Of a DNA stretch of 64,000 bases, positions 15,591 to 28,221 are shown piece by piece. The notes under the pieces are model-generated. The model was not told where the DNA came from. It made no database searches and saw only the letters and a list, made by a program, of their open reading frames with translations. The translations under genes and the position numbers were made by a program. The stretch spans positions 1-64,000 of the forward strand of contig BJHQ01000004.1 in NCBI GenBank assembly GCA_014193115.1. The letters are read 5' to 3'. The first letter of the stretch is position 1. Each line of letters begins with the position of its first letter. This DNA is from Planctomycetota bacterium (GTDB lineage Bacteria > Planctomycetota > UBA11346).

Positions 15591-16732
15591 TCCCGTTGCG
15601 CATACTGCACCTCGTCCCTGGTCGGCGACACGATCCCGCCACCACCGGAGCCCTCGCCCTGGCGTCGTGGATGCAACAGCAGGGCCATGGGCAGATGGTC
15701 GCTCTGCCGGCCCAATGCCTTGATGGCGCTCCGGAGGGGATCGACATCCTGCCGCTGACTGCCGGCACCATCGGCTGGTGGTTCGGAGGTCGGGAACGGG
15801 CGCTCAAATCGGTGGCCTCATGGGGTCCGGACCTGATCCACGTCCACGATCCGTCCTTGCTACCCTGGTCGCGCAGCCTCAGCCGCACCCTCGGTCTGCC
15901 GGTCGCTGCCGCCTTGGGCGCTGGCTGGCGGCATGCGGCCTCCCGCCGGCTGCGCGATGCGAGCCTGGCCTGGGTGCTGGTCGCCACCGAGCACCACCGC
16001 GCCGAGGGCATGGCGCATCATCGCTGCGATCGCGATCGCATCGCTCTGTTGCCTGGAGCGGTGGACATGACCCGGACCCCGCCGGCACGCCCGGCTGATG
16101 GCCGCATGGTGCTGGGCAGCATCGCCGGGAACGGCGGCGGCGAGGACGCGAACCTGCTCGTCGCCGCTCTCGCCCGCTTGCGCCGGACCGGTGTGGTGGC
16201 GCGGGCTGCGGCGGCAGTCGACGATTCCCGGTCGGCAAGCCGGATCCAATCGCTGGCCCACTCCGCTGGCGTTGGCGAACAGGTGGTCCCGGTGGTGGCG
16301 GCCAGCGCGGCGGACCTGGCTTGGCGCTGCGATGTGGTTCTGGCTGCATCGACCGAGGAAGCCCATCCGGTGCTGCTGGCCGAGGCCCAGGCGGCAGGCC
16401 GTGCGGTGGTGGCATCGGCGGTGGGCGGCGTTCCCGAGCTGGTTCGCGACGGCGTCACCGCCCGTCTCGTTCCGCCCGGCGATCTCGACGCGATCAGCGC
16501 GGTTCTCCACGATCTGTCCGACGCCCAGACCCGGCTGGCCATGGGCGCGGAAGGTCGGCAACACGCCGAAGGCCGCTTCGCCGCACCAGTGGTAGGCGCA
16601 GCCGCGGTGGAGCTCTATCGCGGCGCCATCGGCAGCAGCAGCGACGCCACTGGCCGCCTCGCATCGGGCGCGGCCTATCGCCGAGCCAGCTCACATCATC
16701 GCCGGGTCACCTCGGCAACTGCCATCACCTGA
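15587..16732 (+). CDS. GT4-family glycosyltransferase
   Basis: This 381-residue protein starts at GTG 15587, overlapping yacG by 4 bases. The N-terminal Rossmann half has Leu-His-Leu-Val-Pro-Gly near residue 9 and Asp-Leu-Ile-His-Val-His-Asp near 85. The C-terminal half has the GT-B/GT4 donor-site pattern Glu-Glu-Ala-His-Pro-Val-Leu-Leu-Ala-Glu-Ala-Gln-Ala-Ala-Gly near 265-280, followed by Gly-Gly-Val-Pro-Glu-Leu-Val and Pro-Pro-Gly-Asp. It should transfer a sugar from a nucleotide donor onto a surface glycan or lipid; the acceptor is unknown. The last 30 residues are low complexity. Confidence 0.85.
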   Translation: MIPLRILHLVPGRRHDPATTGALALASWMQQQGHGQMVALPAQCLDGAPEGIDILPLTAGTIGWWFGGRERALKSVASWGPDLIHVHDPSLLPWSRSLSRTLGLPVAAALGAGWRHAASRRLRDASLAWVLVATEHHRAEGMAHHRCDRDRIALLPGAVDMTRTPPARPADGRMVLGSIAGNGGGEDANLLVAALARLRRTGVVARAAAAVDDSRSASRIQSLAHSAGVGEQVVPVVAASAADLAWRCDVVLAASTEEAHPVLLAEAQAAGRAVVASAVGGVPELVRDGVTARLVPPGDLDAISAVLHDLSDAQTRLAMGAEGRQHAEGRFAAPVVGAAAVELYRGAIGSSSDATGRLASGAAYRRASSHHRRVTSATAIT

Positions 16733-16737
16733 AGCCG

Positions 16738-17190
16738 CTACCGGACCTGGATCGTCACCACTCGGCCGCCCATGGCGGCGTGCACGGGAGGAGCGCCGGC
16801 CGACAATCTGGAAATGACGATGGTTTCGCGCGACTGTGACTGCGACTTGGCCTGGGCTATTGCTGGGCCGTGCTCGTTGGATTTGAACAGCGGTAGGGAA
16901 ATCATGGCACAAGCGCCCAGAGCGACGGCGAGGGCGGCTGCAGCGGAGACCGTCCGCCAGTTCAGCGCCAGTGCTGGGATCTGATTCCGTCGCGCGGCCT
17001 GATCGACCCGCGAACTGATGGATTCTTCATGCGATGCTTGGGCGAACAGACGGAATTCGATGACTGAATCGCGAAAGCGCCGCTTAGCGTCCGGTTGAGT
17101 CTCAAGCCATTGGAGCAGGAAAGCCCGATCCGGTCCGCTCAACTCGCCACGACACCAATCGTGGATCAGGACCTCTGGATCCGGGTTCAT
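16738..17190 (-). CDS. Anti-sigma factor-like membrane protein
   Basis: This 150-residue protein has its start at ATG 17190, overlapping the sigma-factor stop codon by 4 bases (ATGA). The first 70 residues are helical (His-Asp-Trp-Cys-Arg-Gly-Glu-Leu-Ser) as in the cytoplasmic domain of short anti-sigma factors. Residues about 79-102 form one membrane segment (Thr-Val-Ser-Ala-Ala-Ala-Ala-Leu-Ala-Val). The last 45 residues would be periplasmic. No classical zinc His-Cys-Cys triad is visible. The assignment rests on size, topology and coupling to the sigma gene; sequence motifs alone would not prove it. Confidence 0.7.
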   Translation of the reverse strand: MNPDPEVLIHDWCRGELSGPDRAFLLQWLETQPDAKRRFRDSVIEFRLFAQASHEESISSRVDQAARRNQIPALALNWRTVSAAAALAVALGACAMISLPLFKSNEHGPAIAQAKSQSQSRETIVISRLSAGAPPVHAAMGGRVVTIQVR

Positions 17191-17747
17191 AGCGTGGCCT
17201 CGACCAAGTGGCGTTCGATGCATGCACGAAGGCGCAAGCGCAATCGGTGGATCACCGCCCGTATCGACTCCCCCGACCTCCCAAGTTGTTTAGCCAGTGT
17301 TTCGCAGCTGCTTCGCCGCCAATAGAAGGCCTGGAGCAATGCTCGATGCGGTTCCGACAGTCCGCTAAGGCAGCGGTGAAGCGCAGATCGCCTGGCTCCG
17401 AAGGTCGAAACAGAACTGTTCCCGTCATCATCCAGAGCGATCCGGGCGATTTCGGCCAAGCGGTCATCCTCGGGCAAGGCAGCGTGCCGGCCGGAACGCC
17501 GAATTATCTCATAGCATTTGTTGCGGACCACGGCGCGCAGCCAGGGCAGGACACCAGCGATTGTTTTTACTTCTGACCAACGATCCACTGCAAAAAGGAA
17601 GGCTTCCTGCACCGCGTCCTCGGCAACGGACCAATCGCCGGTGCACGCGTAGCCATAGGCCACCAGCAAGTCCCGCCCAGCCAAGGCGGTGGCCAGCACG
17701 GTTTCCCGGTCAGGGTGGCCGGTCACGGCTGGGATGGTCTGGGTCAC
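17187..17747 (-). CDS. ECF-type RNA polymerase sigma factor
   Basis: I place the start at GTG 17747, overlapping the upstream DUF4214 stop by 4 bases, which gives 186 residues, the usual ECF size. Region 2 (about 25-90) includes Asp-Ala-Val-Gln-Glu-Ala-Phe, and Trp-Leu-Arg-Ala-Val-Val-Arg-Asn-Lys-Cys. Region 4 (about 130-180) includes Leu-Ser-Glu-Pro-His-Arg-Ala-Leu and a helix-turn-helix ending Ile-His-Arg-Leu-Arg. It should direct RNA polymerase to a small regulon and be held by the anti-sigma encoded next. The family resembles planctomycete sigma-70 proteins with the Cys-Tyr-Glu-Ile-Ile-Arg-Arg motif. Confidence 0.88.
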   Translation of the reverse strand: MTQTIPAVTGHPDRETVLATALAGRDLLVAYGYACTGDWSVAEDAVQEAFLFAVDRWSEVKTIAGVLPWLRAVVRNKCYEIIRRSGRHAALPEDDRLAEIARIALDDDGNSSVSTFGARRSALHRCLSGLSEPHRALLQAFYWRRSSCETLAKQLGRSGESIRAVIHRLRLRLRACIERHLVEATL

Positions 17748-18733
17748 TGGGCAGCGGCCACGACGACCTGATACAAATCGATGGAATCTCCAGGGCGGGT
17801 CTTGAAGGAGAAAGCACCGCTGGCGGATGTCACCCGAATATCGAAAAGTTGATCCTGCTTCTGGCATCTGACCTCATTCCCCACCGTTGCTGTGCCGTTG
17901 TCCTTGACCGAACCCGAGATGGTCAGGATGGCGCCAGTTGCGGTTGAACCGGCTGAAATACCGTAAGCCGAGCAGAGCGACACGAATTCGGTAGCGTCTG
18001 CGAAACCACGAGTGATGTCACGTCTGCTGTTAGAACCGGAAGTATAAGAGGCAGTCCATGCTGCCAGGCCACCAGCATCGGGGTCCCGATTCAAAAAGGC
18101 CCGGTAATGGTAGGTAAGATAGTTCGCCAGGTTGGTGTTTCGGGCATGGAATTCTGCGTTCCAGAAAAACGACTCGGTGACATCTTTGCCGCCAACGGTA
18201 CCGTTCACCAGCCCGTTGGTCCAATGCTGGATGCCACCGGCATCTGGCTCACGGGCCAAGCAGACGTTGTAGAGCCGGCGGACGAACGAACGGGTGTTGC
18301 CGATCTTGGCTTCTGCTGCCGATTTCGCCACAACTCCGTACGTGGTGCACAGTGTCTGGAATTCAGCAGACATGACGAATCCATAACTCACATCGAACCG
18401 GGGGAGTCCGTTGGCTAGGGCCGTGTTCCAATAGGTTGATCCACCGCTGTCGGCTGCTCGGTTGAAGCAGCCCTGATAGGTGTCGTCGACGAATTGGCCA
18501 TTGGTGCGGTTCCGCGCCAGGTACTCCGAACCGTAGAAAAAAGACAGAGCGAGGCCGCCTCCGGTGATCGATCCCCCGCGGAGGTTGTTTCCCCAGTAAG
18601 CGAGGCCGCCGGAGTCAGGGGTGCGCAGCAGGACGACTTGGTACATCCTCGTTACGAAAGCATCCACTTGATCTGCCGCGTGGATGAAGGAGGCGCTGAT
18701 AAGGAAGGCGGCGCAGGCGAGGGTGCGGTTCAT
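17744..18733 (-). CDS. Secreted DUF4214 protein
   Basis: This 329-residue protein starts at ATG 18733, with an AGGA 8 bases upstream. Signal peptide residues 1-19 end at Ile-His-Ala-Ala-Asp. Two DUF4214 units follow (about 20-150 and 150-275), with the repeated pattern Phe-Val-x-Arg-x-Tyr-x-x-x-Leu-x-Arg-x-Pro-Asp-x-Gly-Gly. DUF4214 repeats are linked to phycobilisome-linker-like folds and to surface or S-layer proteins. A short beta-sandwich tail (about 280-329) resembles carboxypeptidase-regulatory-like domains. The stop overlaps the sigma gene's start, so this surface protein is the first gene of a sigma/anti-sigma operon. Confidence 0.82.
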   Translation of the reverse strand: MNRTLACAAFLISASFIHAADQVDAFVTRMYQVVLLRTPDSGGLAYWGNNLRGGSITGGGLALSFFYGSEYLARNRTNGQFVDDTYQGCFNRAADSGGSTYWNTALANGLPRFDVSYGFVMSAEFQTLCTTYGVVAKSAAEAKIGNTRSFVRRLYNVCLAREPDAGGIQHWTNGLVNGTVGGKDVTESFFWNAEFHARNTNLANYLTYHYRAFLNRDPDAGGLAAWTASYTSGSNSRRDITRGFADATEFVSLCSAYGISAGSTATGAILTISGSVKDNGTATVGNEVRCQKQDQLFDIRVTSASGAFSFKTRPGDSIDLYQVVVAAAQ

Positions 18734-18825
18734 GGAGTGGTTCCTGGTGGAAATGATCGCACAACACCAATCGTGACGGACGCCGGCATTCGGCTTTTTG
18801 ACGGTGAGTGACACGCCGGTCCTGT

Positions 18826-19266
18826 TCAGGCGGTGGCGATCTTGGAGGGATCGTTGGCGACCTCCCATGGATCGCCCCAGCTGAGCACCACCAGGGTGCA
18901 GGCTTCGATTACCCGTAGTCCACGAGCAGTCGCGGCAGCAACCAGGGTCGCTCCGCCGTCAGCATTGCTGTCAGCGCCTGGATTCAGCCACAGGATTTTG
19001 CAGCCGGTGGCGACGATGGCGTCGAGCTCGCCCAGTGCTCGGCGCGGGTTCAGGTACACGCAGATCAGGTCGGGCGGTTCGGGCAGATCGGCCAGGCTGC
19101 GCACGCTCGGCACATGCGCCACGGCGGCACCATCCGGACGGACAGGCCAGACCGTCCAGCCGGCAGCGACGTAACGGACGACCGCTTGATGGCTGGGTTT
19201 CCCCTCGTCTGGACTGGCGCCCAGGACGGCGACTCGGCGTGGCTTGACGGTTGTTCCTCGGCTCAT
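18826..19266 (-). CDS. CoA-binding protein (CoA_binding_2 / YccU type)
   Basis: This 146-residue Rossmann protein carries Arg-Val-Ala-Val-Leu-Gly-Ala-Ser at 11-18, the pattern of CoA-binding proteins related to the N-terminus of succinyl-CoA synthetase. Further family marks are Val-Trp-Pro-Val-Arg-Pro, Pro-Asp-Leu-Ile-Cys-Val-Tyr-Leu, and Ile-Leu-Trp-Leu-Asn-Pro-Gly-Ala. Length and motifs match YccU-like proteins, whose role is unclear. It is divergent from the DXS-like gene, whose most likely start lies only 19 bases away. Confidence 0.85.
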   Translation of the reverse strand: MSRGTTVKPRRVAVLGASPDEGKPSHQAVVRYVAAGWTVWPVRPDGAAVAHVPSVRSLADLPEPPDLICVYLNPRRALGELDAIVATGCKILWLNPGADSNADGGATLVAAATARGLRVIEACTLVVLSWGDPWEVANDPSKIATA

Positions 19267-19284
19267 GAGCGCATCGTCACCAGC

Positions 19285-20802
19285 ATGGCGCTTCGTCCAA
19301 CCGACAGCCCGGCCGAAGGCTCCGCAGCATCGCTGGGCCGGATCGCTGGCGGTGGTGATCGGCCGGGAACCTCTTCTGGCTCACGGCGGCGGATTCGGCC
19401 GGGCTCCCCACCGTCGGGAACGTTGTGGGCGTCGATGGGCAAGCCCGCCGTCAGAACGTCCTCTCAAACCCCGGAACCGGGTCGCGGCGGAGGCAACGAC
19501 TGGATCGCCCATCAAATTGCAGCGATCCGGGCCTGGTCGAATCGTCACCTGCCCCATGACGGCGCCCTGCTGTGGTTCGCCGAGCCGGGCATCCCCATGC
19601 CCCTGGACATTGAGCGAAGCGGTCTCGGGTTGTGCGGAGGTGACCTGCTGGCGGCGGCGGCTGGTGCGGCGGTGGCCAGTGGAGCGCATCCAGCATGGAC
19701 CGAATGTCTGGGCGCCGACCGCAGAGGCGTTCTTTCCTTGCCAACGCACCGGCCGGCCCGAGTGGCGGTGGTGCTGTGGCGTCGCACGCTGAGCACGACC
19801 TCCGGACTGACCGCGCTGGCCCTGGTCTGTGGACTTGGCGCCGTGGTCGATCTCATGGTCGTGGACGGCACTGATGACGATGGCGAGCGCCTGTCTCGGT
19901 TGGGATTGAAGCCGATCGGCCAAGCCTGGGCGCCGTGTGAGAACGCCAACGTGTGCTGGTCTGGGAGCGATGCCGACCCGCATGAACCCCAGGACGGCCT
20001 GAGCGCGAACGCCGTTCGCCAGGAATGGCCTCCGGTGCATCTGGCTTCGTTGCCGGCCGGTCTGGTGGCACCATCGATGGACCGCGGCATGTCGCCGAAC
20101 CTTGCCATCGATACGTGGCTGATGCAGATCGCGGCGGACGAGCCGCGGCTGATCCTCCCGCATCACCATGGCTGGTGGCCGCAGCAACCTGCGGATGGGG
20201 CGACCTTGCAGGCTCTTGCCCAGCTCGCCTGCAGTGGTTGGCGCGTGGTCTGGCGCCTGCCGGCAGGACTCGACCTGACCGATTGGGCGCAGGCGCTGGA
20301 TGCGGTCGGGGCAAGCGGGGCTCCGATCAAGCTGCTGGTCCAAGCGGCGGATCTTCCCGAGGTGGGGTGGTGGATGGAGCGTCGCGGCTGGTGGTGCATC
20401 GCCCCGGCCGATGCCGATGAGACTGCAGCGGTGCTGTTGTGGGCTCTGGCCCATGAGGATTCCGTGGTGGTCGGCCTTCCTCCTGCCGGTTCAGGGATTT
20501 CTGCGTGGCCATCCGGCACCGCCTGGATGCCCGGATCCGGCCGGTGGATCCTGGGCGGACCCGATGATCCGCACCGGGCCGGCACGCTGGTCTGCCGGGC
20601 AGACCGGGTGCATCGGGCGTTGACCTATCATCGGCCTGGCGAAGGCGTTTTTTGCTGCACCAGCTTGTGGCCCTTGCCGGTCGAAGAGCTGCGTCGTGCA
20701 GCCCGACGCGGCCCGCTCCGGGTCGCCGCCAGGCTGCACTCGGCGGTGGTCGCAGCTCTGGCCGACGAGCCGGAGATCCAGATCGAACGCTGGGGGGCGT
20801 GA
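19285..20802 (+). CDS. Divergent DXS/transketolase-like protein, probably inactive
   Basis: The start is uncertain: ATG 19285 (505 residues) or ATG 19435. The layout follows 1-deoxyxylulose-5-phosphate synthase. A degenerate N-terminal TPP region (about 100-250) has Gly-Ala-Val-Val-Asp-Leu-Met-Val-Val-Asp. A pyrimidine-domain start near 273 has Asp-Thr-Trp-Leu-Met-Gln-Ile-Ala-Ala-Asp-Glu-Pro-Arg-Leu. Ala-Pro-Ala-Asp-Ala-Asp-Glu-Thr near 373 matches the Ala-Pro-Ser-Asp-Glu stretch of DXS. The C-terminal domain begins near 430 with Ala-Gly-Thr-Leu-Val-Cys. The Glu-Gln-His-Ala motif supplying the catalytic Glu, and the Gly-Asp-Gly TPP site, are absent. A prenyl synthase gene lies just downstream, as ispA lies beside dxs in E. 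coli. I inferred this by eye, without an alignment. Confidence 0.5.
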   Translation: MALRPTDSPAEGSAASLGRIAGGGDRPGTSSGSRRRIRPGSPPSGTLWASMGKPAVRTSSQTPEPGRGGGNDWIAHQIAAIRAWSNRHLPHDGALLWFAEPGIPMPLDIERSGLGLCGGDLLAAAAGAAVASGAHPAWTECLGADRRGVLSLPTHRPARVAVVLWRRTLSTTSGLTALALVCGLGAVVDLMVVDGTDDDGERLSRLGLKPIGQAWAPCENANVCWSGSDADPHEPQDGLSANAVRQEWPPVHLASLPAGLVAPSMDRGMSPNLAIDTWLMQIAADEPRLILPHHHGWWPQQPADGATLQALAQLACSGWRVVWRLPAGLDLTDWAQALDAVGASGAPIKLLVQAADLPEVGWWMERRGWWCIAPADADETAAVLLWALAHEDSVVVGLPPAGSGISAWPSGTAWMPGSGRWILGGPDDPHRAGTLVCRADRVHRALTYHRPGEGVFCCTSLWPLPVEELRRAARRGPLRVAARLHSAVVAALADEPEIQIERWGA

Positions 20803-20829
20803 TCTGTTTTCAGCGCCGCCCAGCGCCGT

Positions 20830-21827
20830 TCAGCGCAGCGGCCGCGGGGCGAAATCGACCGTCAGCCGGTGCTCCTGGGTGACCGGCTGGGTGCTGGCAT
20901 CCAACACCAGACGGAAGCCCAGGGACTGGCTCATGCCTCCCGGCCAGCCGCCGGTCAGCGGCCGGACCACGCCGTCACCGGTGACCGATTCGATCGAGCC
21001 CGTGACGGGAAGGGCCGGATCGCTGCTGATCGTGACTGGCAGTGACCTGACACCCGCCGGCAGGGCCAGGGTGTAGGCAGCGCCGGACCACCGCCGGTCG
21101 ACCGCACCGCGGACGACTCCGCCGTCGAGTTCCCAGCTTTCGGTCAGCGCCGCGGTCGCCGAACCGGCACCAGCGGGCGGCCGTTCCAGGATCCTGGTCC
21201 ACATTCGCGCCAAAGCCGGATCAGCATAGGCGGCGCGGGTCCGCTCGGCCAGGATCGCCGATGGTTCACCCTGCAATTTCGCACGCAGATGGGCCAGCGC
21301 CGCCGCCACCAGGCGTTCGCCGCCAGAAGCCGCCAGCACCCGACCGGTCGCGGGATCGAGCTCCAGGCCGATCGTCGCATGGTGGAACACGGCCAGATGG
21401 CCGAGTACCGGATCCTTGCCTGGATCGGGCTCGCGGTCAGCACCGGTGTCGATCCGTGAACGGGTTCCCGGCGACTGGTGGCTGGCCTGGACCCGCAGCA
21501 CCGTCAACGACAGGCGGATGCGGTCGGGCAGGACCTCGCGACAGAGCAGATCGAGATCCCAATCGATGATGGTGCGGTGCTCGATCCGGTCGCCCAAGGT
21601 CTGCTGGAAGACCGTCTGCTCGCAATGCCAGCCATAGGTCCGGCCTTCGCCGGCGGTCATGGCATAGGACTCGCCGGCCTGCGCAGGAGTGGCGAGAGCC
21701 GCGACCGCGCAGGCCACCATCAGTACTGCGCACACCGCCGCGACGCTGGTCTTCCATCGCGTGAAGCATCGCGCTGGTTTTCCCAGGGTGTCTTGGCGCG
21801 TAAGCGATTCATCCGCTTGGTCGCAGC

Positions 21828-21831
<4 letters not shown>
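20830..21831 (-). CDS. Secreted or membrane-anchored protein of unknown function
   Basis: This 333-residue protein has a positively charged start, then a hydrophobic segment at about 28-50 (Val-Ala-Ala-Val-Cys-Ala-Val-Leu-Met-Val) ending Ala-Gln-Ala-Gly: a long signal peptide or an anchor. The rest is beta-rich with no motif I know. Its overall form resembles exported DUF6263-like proteins, but I would not assign that. It overlaps the prenyl synthase stop by 4 bases (ATGA), so the two are one operon. The link is positional only. Confidence 0.65.
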
Positions 21832-25443
<3,612 letters not shown>

Positions 25444-25509
25444 GCGCGGCGAAGAGCTCCGGCCCGCCTGCGCTTGTCCGGCGCGCCACCGTTGGACCAT
25501 GGCCGGCCG

Positions 25510-25950
25510 ATGCCGCCTGCTGCCTCCGTCTTCGACCGCTCCGCTGCCGTGGTCCACGCCGCTGGCGTGGTTCTCCGCCGCCGGTTCCCTGGCGAATGGC
25601 GGTTCCTGCTGCTGCGTGGCAGCGGTCGGGGCGAGTGGGGCTTCGCCAAAGGCCATTGCGATCCTGGCGAGGACCTGCCGACCACCGCCCGGCGCGAATG
25701 CCTGGAAGAGTGCGGTCTGGATCCGCGCCTCGAACCGAGCATCCCGCAGGAGCTGCTGTATCATCTGCCCGACGGGCGGCTGAAGCGGGTGGCGTACTTT
25801 GCCGCCACCAGCGACCAGGGCGAGGTCGTGCTCAGCGACGAGCATGACCGCCATCGCTGGGCCGACCCGGCCGAGACCAGGGCCATGCTGCCCCATCGCG
25901 GTCTACGCCGATTGTTCGACCGCCATCTCGCTGGCCTGCCATCGTGCTGA
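25510..25950 (+). CDS. Nudix hydrolase
   Basis: This 146-residue protein starts at ATG 25510; the longer frame starts with TTG. The Nudix box is complete: Gly-His-Cys-Asp-Pro-Gly-Glu, then seven residues, then Arg-Glu-Cys-Leu-Glu-Glu-Cys-Gly-Leu. These bind the metals that cleave nucleoside diphosphate-X substrates. Size and the Trp-Gly-Phe-Ala-Lys-Gly-His approach resemble dinucleoside polyphosphate (Ap4A-type) Nudix enzymes; the substrate is inferred only. The downstream gene starts 7 bases inside this one. Confidence 0.9.
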   Translation: MPPAASVFDRSAAVVHAAGVVLRRRFPGEWRFLLLRGSGRGEWGFAKGHCDPGEDLPTTARRECLEECGLDPRLEPSIPQELLYHLPDGRLKRVAYFAATSDQGEVVLSDEHDRHRWADPAETRAMLPHRGLRRLFDRHLAGLPSC

Positions 25951-26762
25951 GCCTGCTCGCCTTCGTTCCGGCCGGCGAACATCCTGGTCGATCGGCCATC
26001 GAAGCCGCTCTCAGCGCCGTCCCTGCAGCCAGCCTTGATGGGCGTGATGGCGACGACTACCGGCCAGGGCGCTGGCATGACGGCGCCACCGGGGGCCGGT
26101 GCCTGATCGATCTGGGCGAGCCGCCGCTGGAACGCGACGATCTGCATCCGCCCCGGGGCTACGCTGGATGGGAACCGGCGGGGCTGGCCTTCCACCTGCC
26201 GCTCACCGGGCCCCATTGGCTGATGGTGGAATCGCTGGCGATGATCGAAGGCGTCCTGCGGGCGCTGCCCGGGCTGGCGGTCATCGACACCGAGGATTCG
26301 GACGTGGCCGGGCCTGGTTCGTGGTCGCGGCCGCGGGTGATCGCCAGTTGGAACCGTCAGCAAGAAGCATTTCTGCTTGGCCGGCCGCATCAGCCGCGCC
26401 TCGGTCGCGGGGACTCGCTGCGCATGTGGCGCTATCGCCGGGAACGCGCCGCTGGCGCTGCGGCCCGGCCCGATCTGTTCTGGCCGGAACTGCTGGTGCT
26501 GGGCCAGGCCGTTGCCGGCGGCGGGATGGACGTGCATCCCGCGGCGGTATGGCCGGACCCGTCCCGCGCCTTGGCCCTGCCGCCGGTGCAGCTGGTCGTG
26601 ATTCCAGGGGATCCGCCACGGATCGTCGATGCATCGGTCTTGGCGAGCAGCGCTGCCGCCTTGGACCACGGCTTGGCCGTGATGGTCGGCGCTGGGTCAT
26701 CGCCGCCTCAGGTGCAGATCCCCGGATTGAAGGTCCTGGGCGACGACGATTGGTCGGATTGA
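25944..26762 (+). CDS. Protein of unknown function, coupled to the Nudix gene
   Basis: The protein has 272 residues from GTG 25944, overlapping the Nudix stop by 7 bases, so translation is probably coupled. It begins Leu-Ser-Leu-Leu-Ala-Phe-Val-Pro, has a Trp-Leu-Met-Val-Glu-Ser segment near 91 and no signal peptide or membrane span. The sequence is Pro/Ala/Arg-rich and globular-looking, with no motif I recognise. High third-position GC and the overlap support it being real. Confidence 0.65.
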   Translation: MLSLLAFVPAGEHPGRSAIEAALSAVPAASLDGRDGDDYRPGRWHDGATGGRCLIDLGEPPLERDDLHPPRGYAGWEPAGLAFHLPLTGPHWLMVESLAMIEGVLRALPGLAVIDTEDSDVAGPGSWSRPRVIASWNRQQEAFLLGRPHQPRLGRGDSLRMWRYRRERAAGAAARPDLFWPELLVLGQAVAGGGMDVHPAAVWPDPSRALALPPVQLVVIPGDPPRIVDASVLASSAAALDHGLAVMVGAGSSPPQVQIPGLKVLGDDDWSD

Positions 26763-26886
26763 AGGATTTTCACGCAGCTTCGGAGCCTGCTGAAGATTCC
26801 GGGAGGTTCGCTCTGAGCGATCCACCGCACCGGCGATGGCGGCAACGAGACTTGCGGCGCAGCGCATACTGGCCGACCCTCTCCGC

Positions 26887-28221
26887 ATGAGCGGCACGTT
26901 CGCCTGCCCCCACTGCCAGGCGGTCTACCCGGTGAAGCCGGTGCTGATGGGCAAGGCGGTACGCTGCACCACCTGCCGCAAGCCGTTCATGCTCGGCGAG
27001 GACGGCATCGCCCGCCCAGTCGGAACCGTGGCGATCTCTCAGCCAGCGCCCGACCAGGCCCCGGCTGCAGCGGAACCAGCTCCTCTGGCCCAGGCGCCGA
27101 TCCCGGCCGCACCGGTCCAAGCGACGGTTCCGGTGGTCCCGCCAGCCGTCCCGTCGCCAAGACCGATTGAACCAGCGTCGACCGGGTCGGCCCGGGTCGA
27201 ACTTCCAGCAACGCAATCAGGTCGGATGGCCAGCGCCAAACCATCCACCGAACGGCGGGCGCGCGCTCAGTCTGAACGGTTCGCGGCGGTGAAGCGCGAG
27301 ATGTCGACCACCTTGCAATCGGCTCTTGGCGAGGCGATTAAGCAGGAGGAGGCCAAGGCCAAGGCTGGTTCGGAGCGGGTGGCCAGGCCCCAGCGTGAAG
27401 GACCGGCTTCCGAAGGCGGCCAGGGCAAGCTCGGTCCGGCGGCGCTGACCGGCGAAGGCGAGCGGGGCCAGGCGGAAACCAGGTGGTGGATGATCGGCTG
27501 CGGCGGCGTGGTCGCCGTCGTCTTGTTCGCCGCCTGGCTGATGTGGACTCCCAGCGAGACTGGCCGGGCCTTGGCCGACTACACCGCGCCGGTGTCGGCG
27601 GACCTCACCGGCCCGGGCCGCCGGATTCCAGCCATCTGGAAGCGCGCCTGGCTCGCCCGGCTGCCGGATGCGACCCGCCCGGCGCCATTCGTCGATCTGC
27701 GCCAGGCTGTCGCCGGTGCGGGCGGATTCATTCCAGGGCGAAGCGTCAGCGAGGCCTTGGCGGATCTGAACGATCGCCACTGGGTCGCGGCCCTCGACGG
27801 CTGGGTCCTGACGGCCCAGCTCTTCACCGCAGAAGAACAGTTGAAAAAGCAGCCAGCGAGCGAGGTCATCGCCAAAGCCGCCCTGCTCGGAATCGACCTG
27901 CTCGACCGCACGACGCTGCGCAAGCGCCTCGCCGACCGCCAGCTCGATGGCGAATCGGCGGCCCTGGTCGAAGCCTTCCTGCTCGGCGAACCCGGCGAGA
28001 ACGCCAGCGCCTGCGACCGCTTGCGCTCCGGCGGCAAAGGTCTGGAGAAGATCGAATGGCGCCGATTCAGCGGAACCAGCGGACGTCTGCTCCGCGATCT
28101 CGGGGGGCGCTACGAATCGGTCGAGCGGCCCTTCGCAGGCGTGCTGGTCCGCTTCGTCGGTCCAGGCTGGCCCAAGGAGTGGCGGGTCATGGCCCTCCAG
28201 CCCTTGCCCATCGCGCGATAG
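26887..28221 (+). CDS. Zinc-ribbon, single-span membrane protein of unknown function
   Basis: This 444-residue protein starts at ATG 26887. Its N-terminus is an MJ0042-type zinc ribbon: Cys7 and Cys10 (Cys-Pro-His-Cys), Cys27 and Cys30 (Cys-Thr-Thr-Cys). Then comes a long Pro/Ala-rich linker (about 45-130), a charged helical stretch, one membrane segment at about 200-220 (Trp-Trp-Met-Ile-Gly-Cys-Gly-Gly-Val), and a 220-residue C-terminal domain with no known motif. Zinc ribbon inside and an unknown domain outside is a common PVC and deltaproteobacterial architecture, often thought regulatory. Confidence 0.7.
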   Translation: MSGTFACPHCQAVYPVKPVLMGKAVRCTTCRKPFMLGEDGIARPVGTVAISQPAPDQAPAAAEPAPLAQAPIPAAPVQATVPVVPPAVPSPRPIEPASTGSARVELPATQSGRMASAKPSTERRARAQSERFAAVKREMSTTLQSALGEAIKQEEAKAKAGSERVARPQREGPASEGGQGKLGPAALTGEGERGQAETRWWMIGCGGVVAVVLFAAWLMWTPSETGRALADYTAPVSADLTGPGRRIPAIWKRAWLARLPDATRPAPFVDLRQAVAGAGGFIPGRSVSEALADLNDRHWVAALDGWVLTAQLFTAEEQLKKQPASEVIAKAALLGIDLLDRTTLRKRLADRQLDGESAALVEAFLLGEPGENASACDRLRSGGKGLEKIEWRRFSGTSGRLLRDLGGRYESVERPFAGVLVRFVGPGWPKEWRVMALQPLPIAR

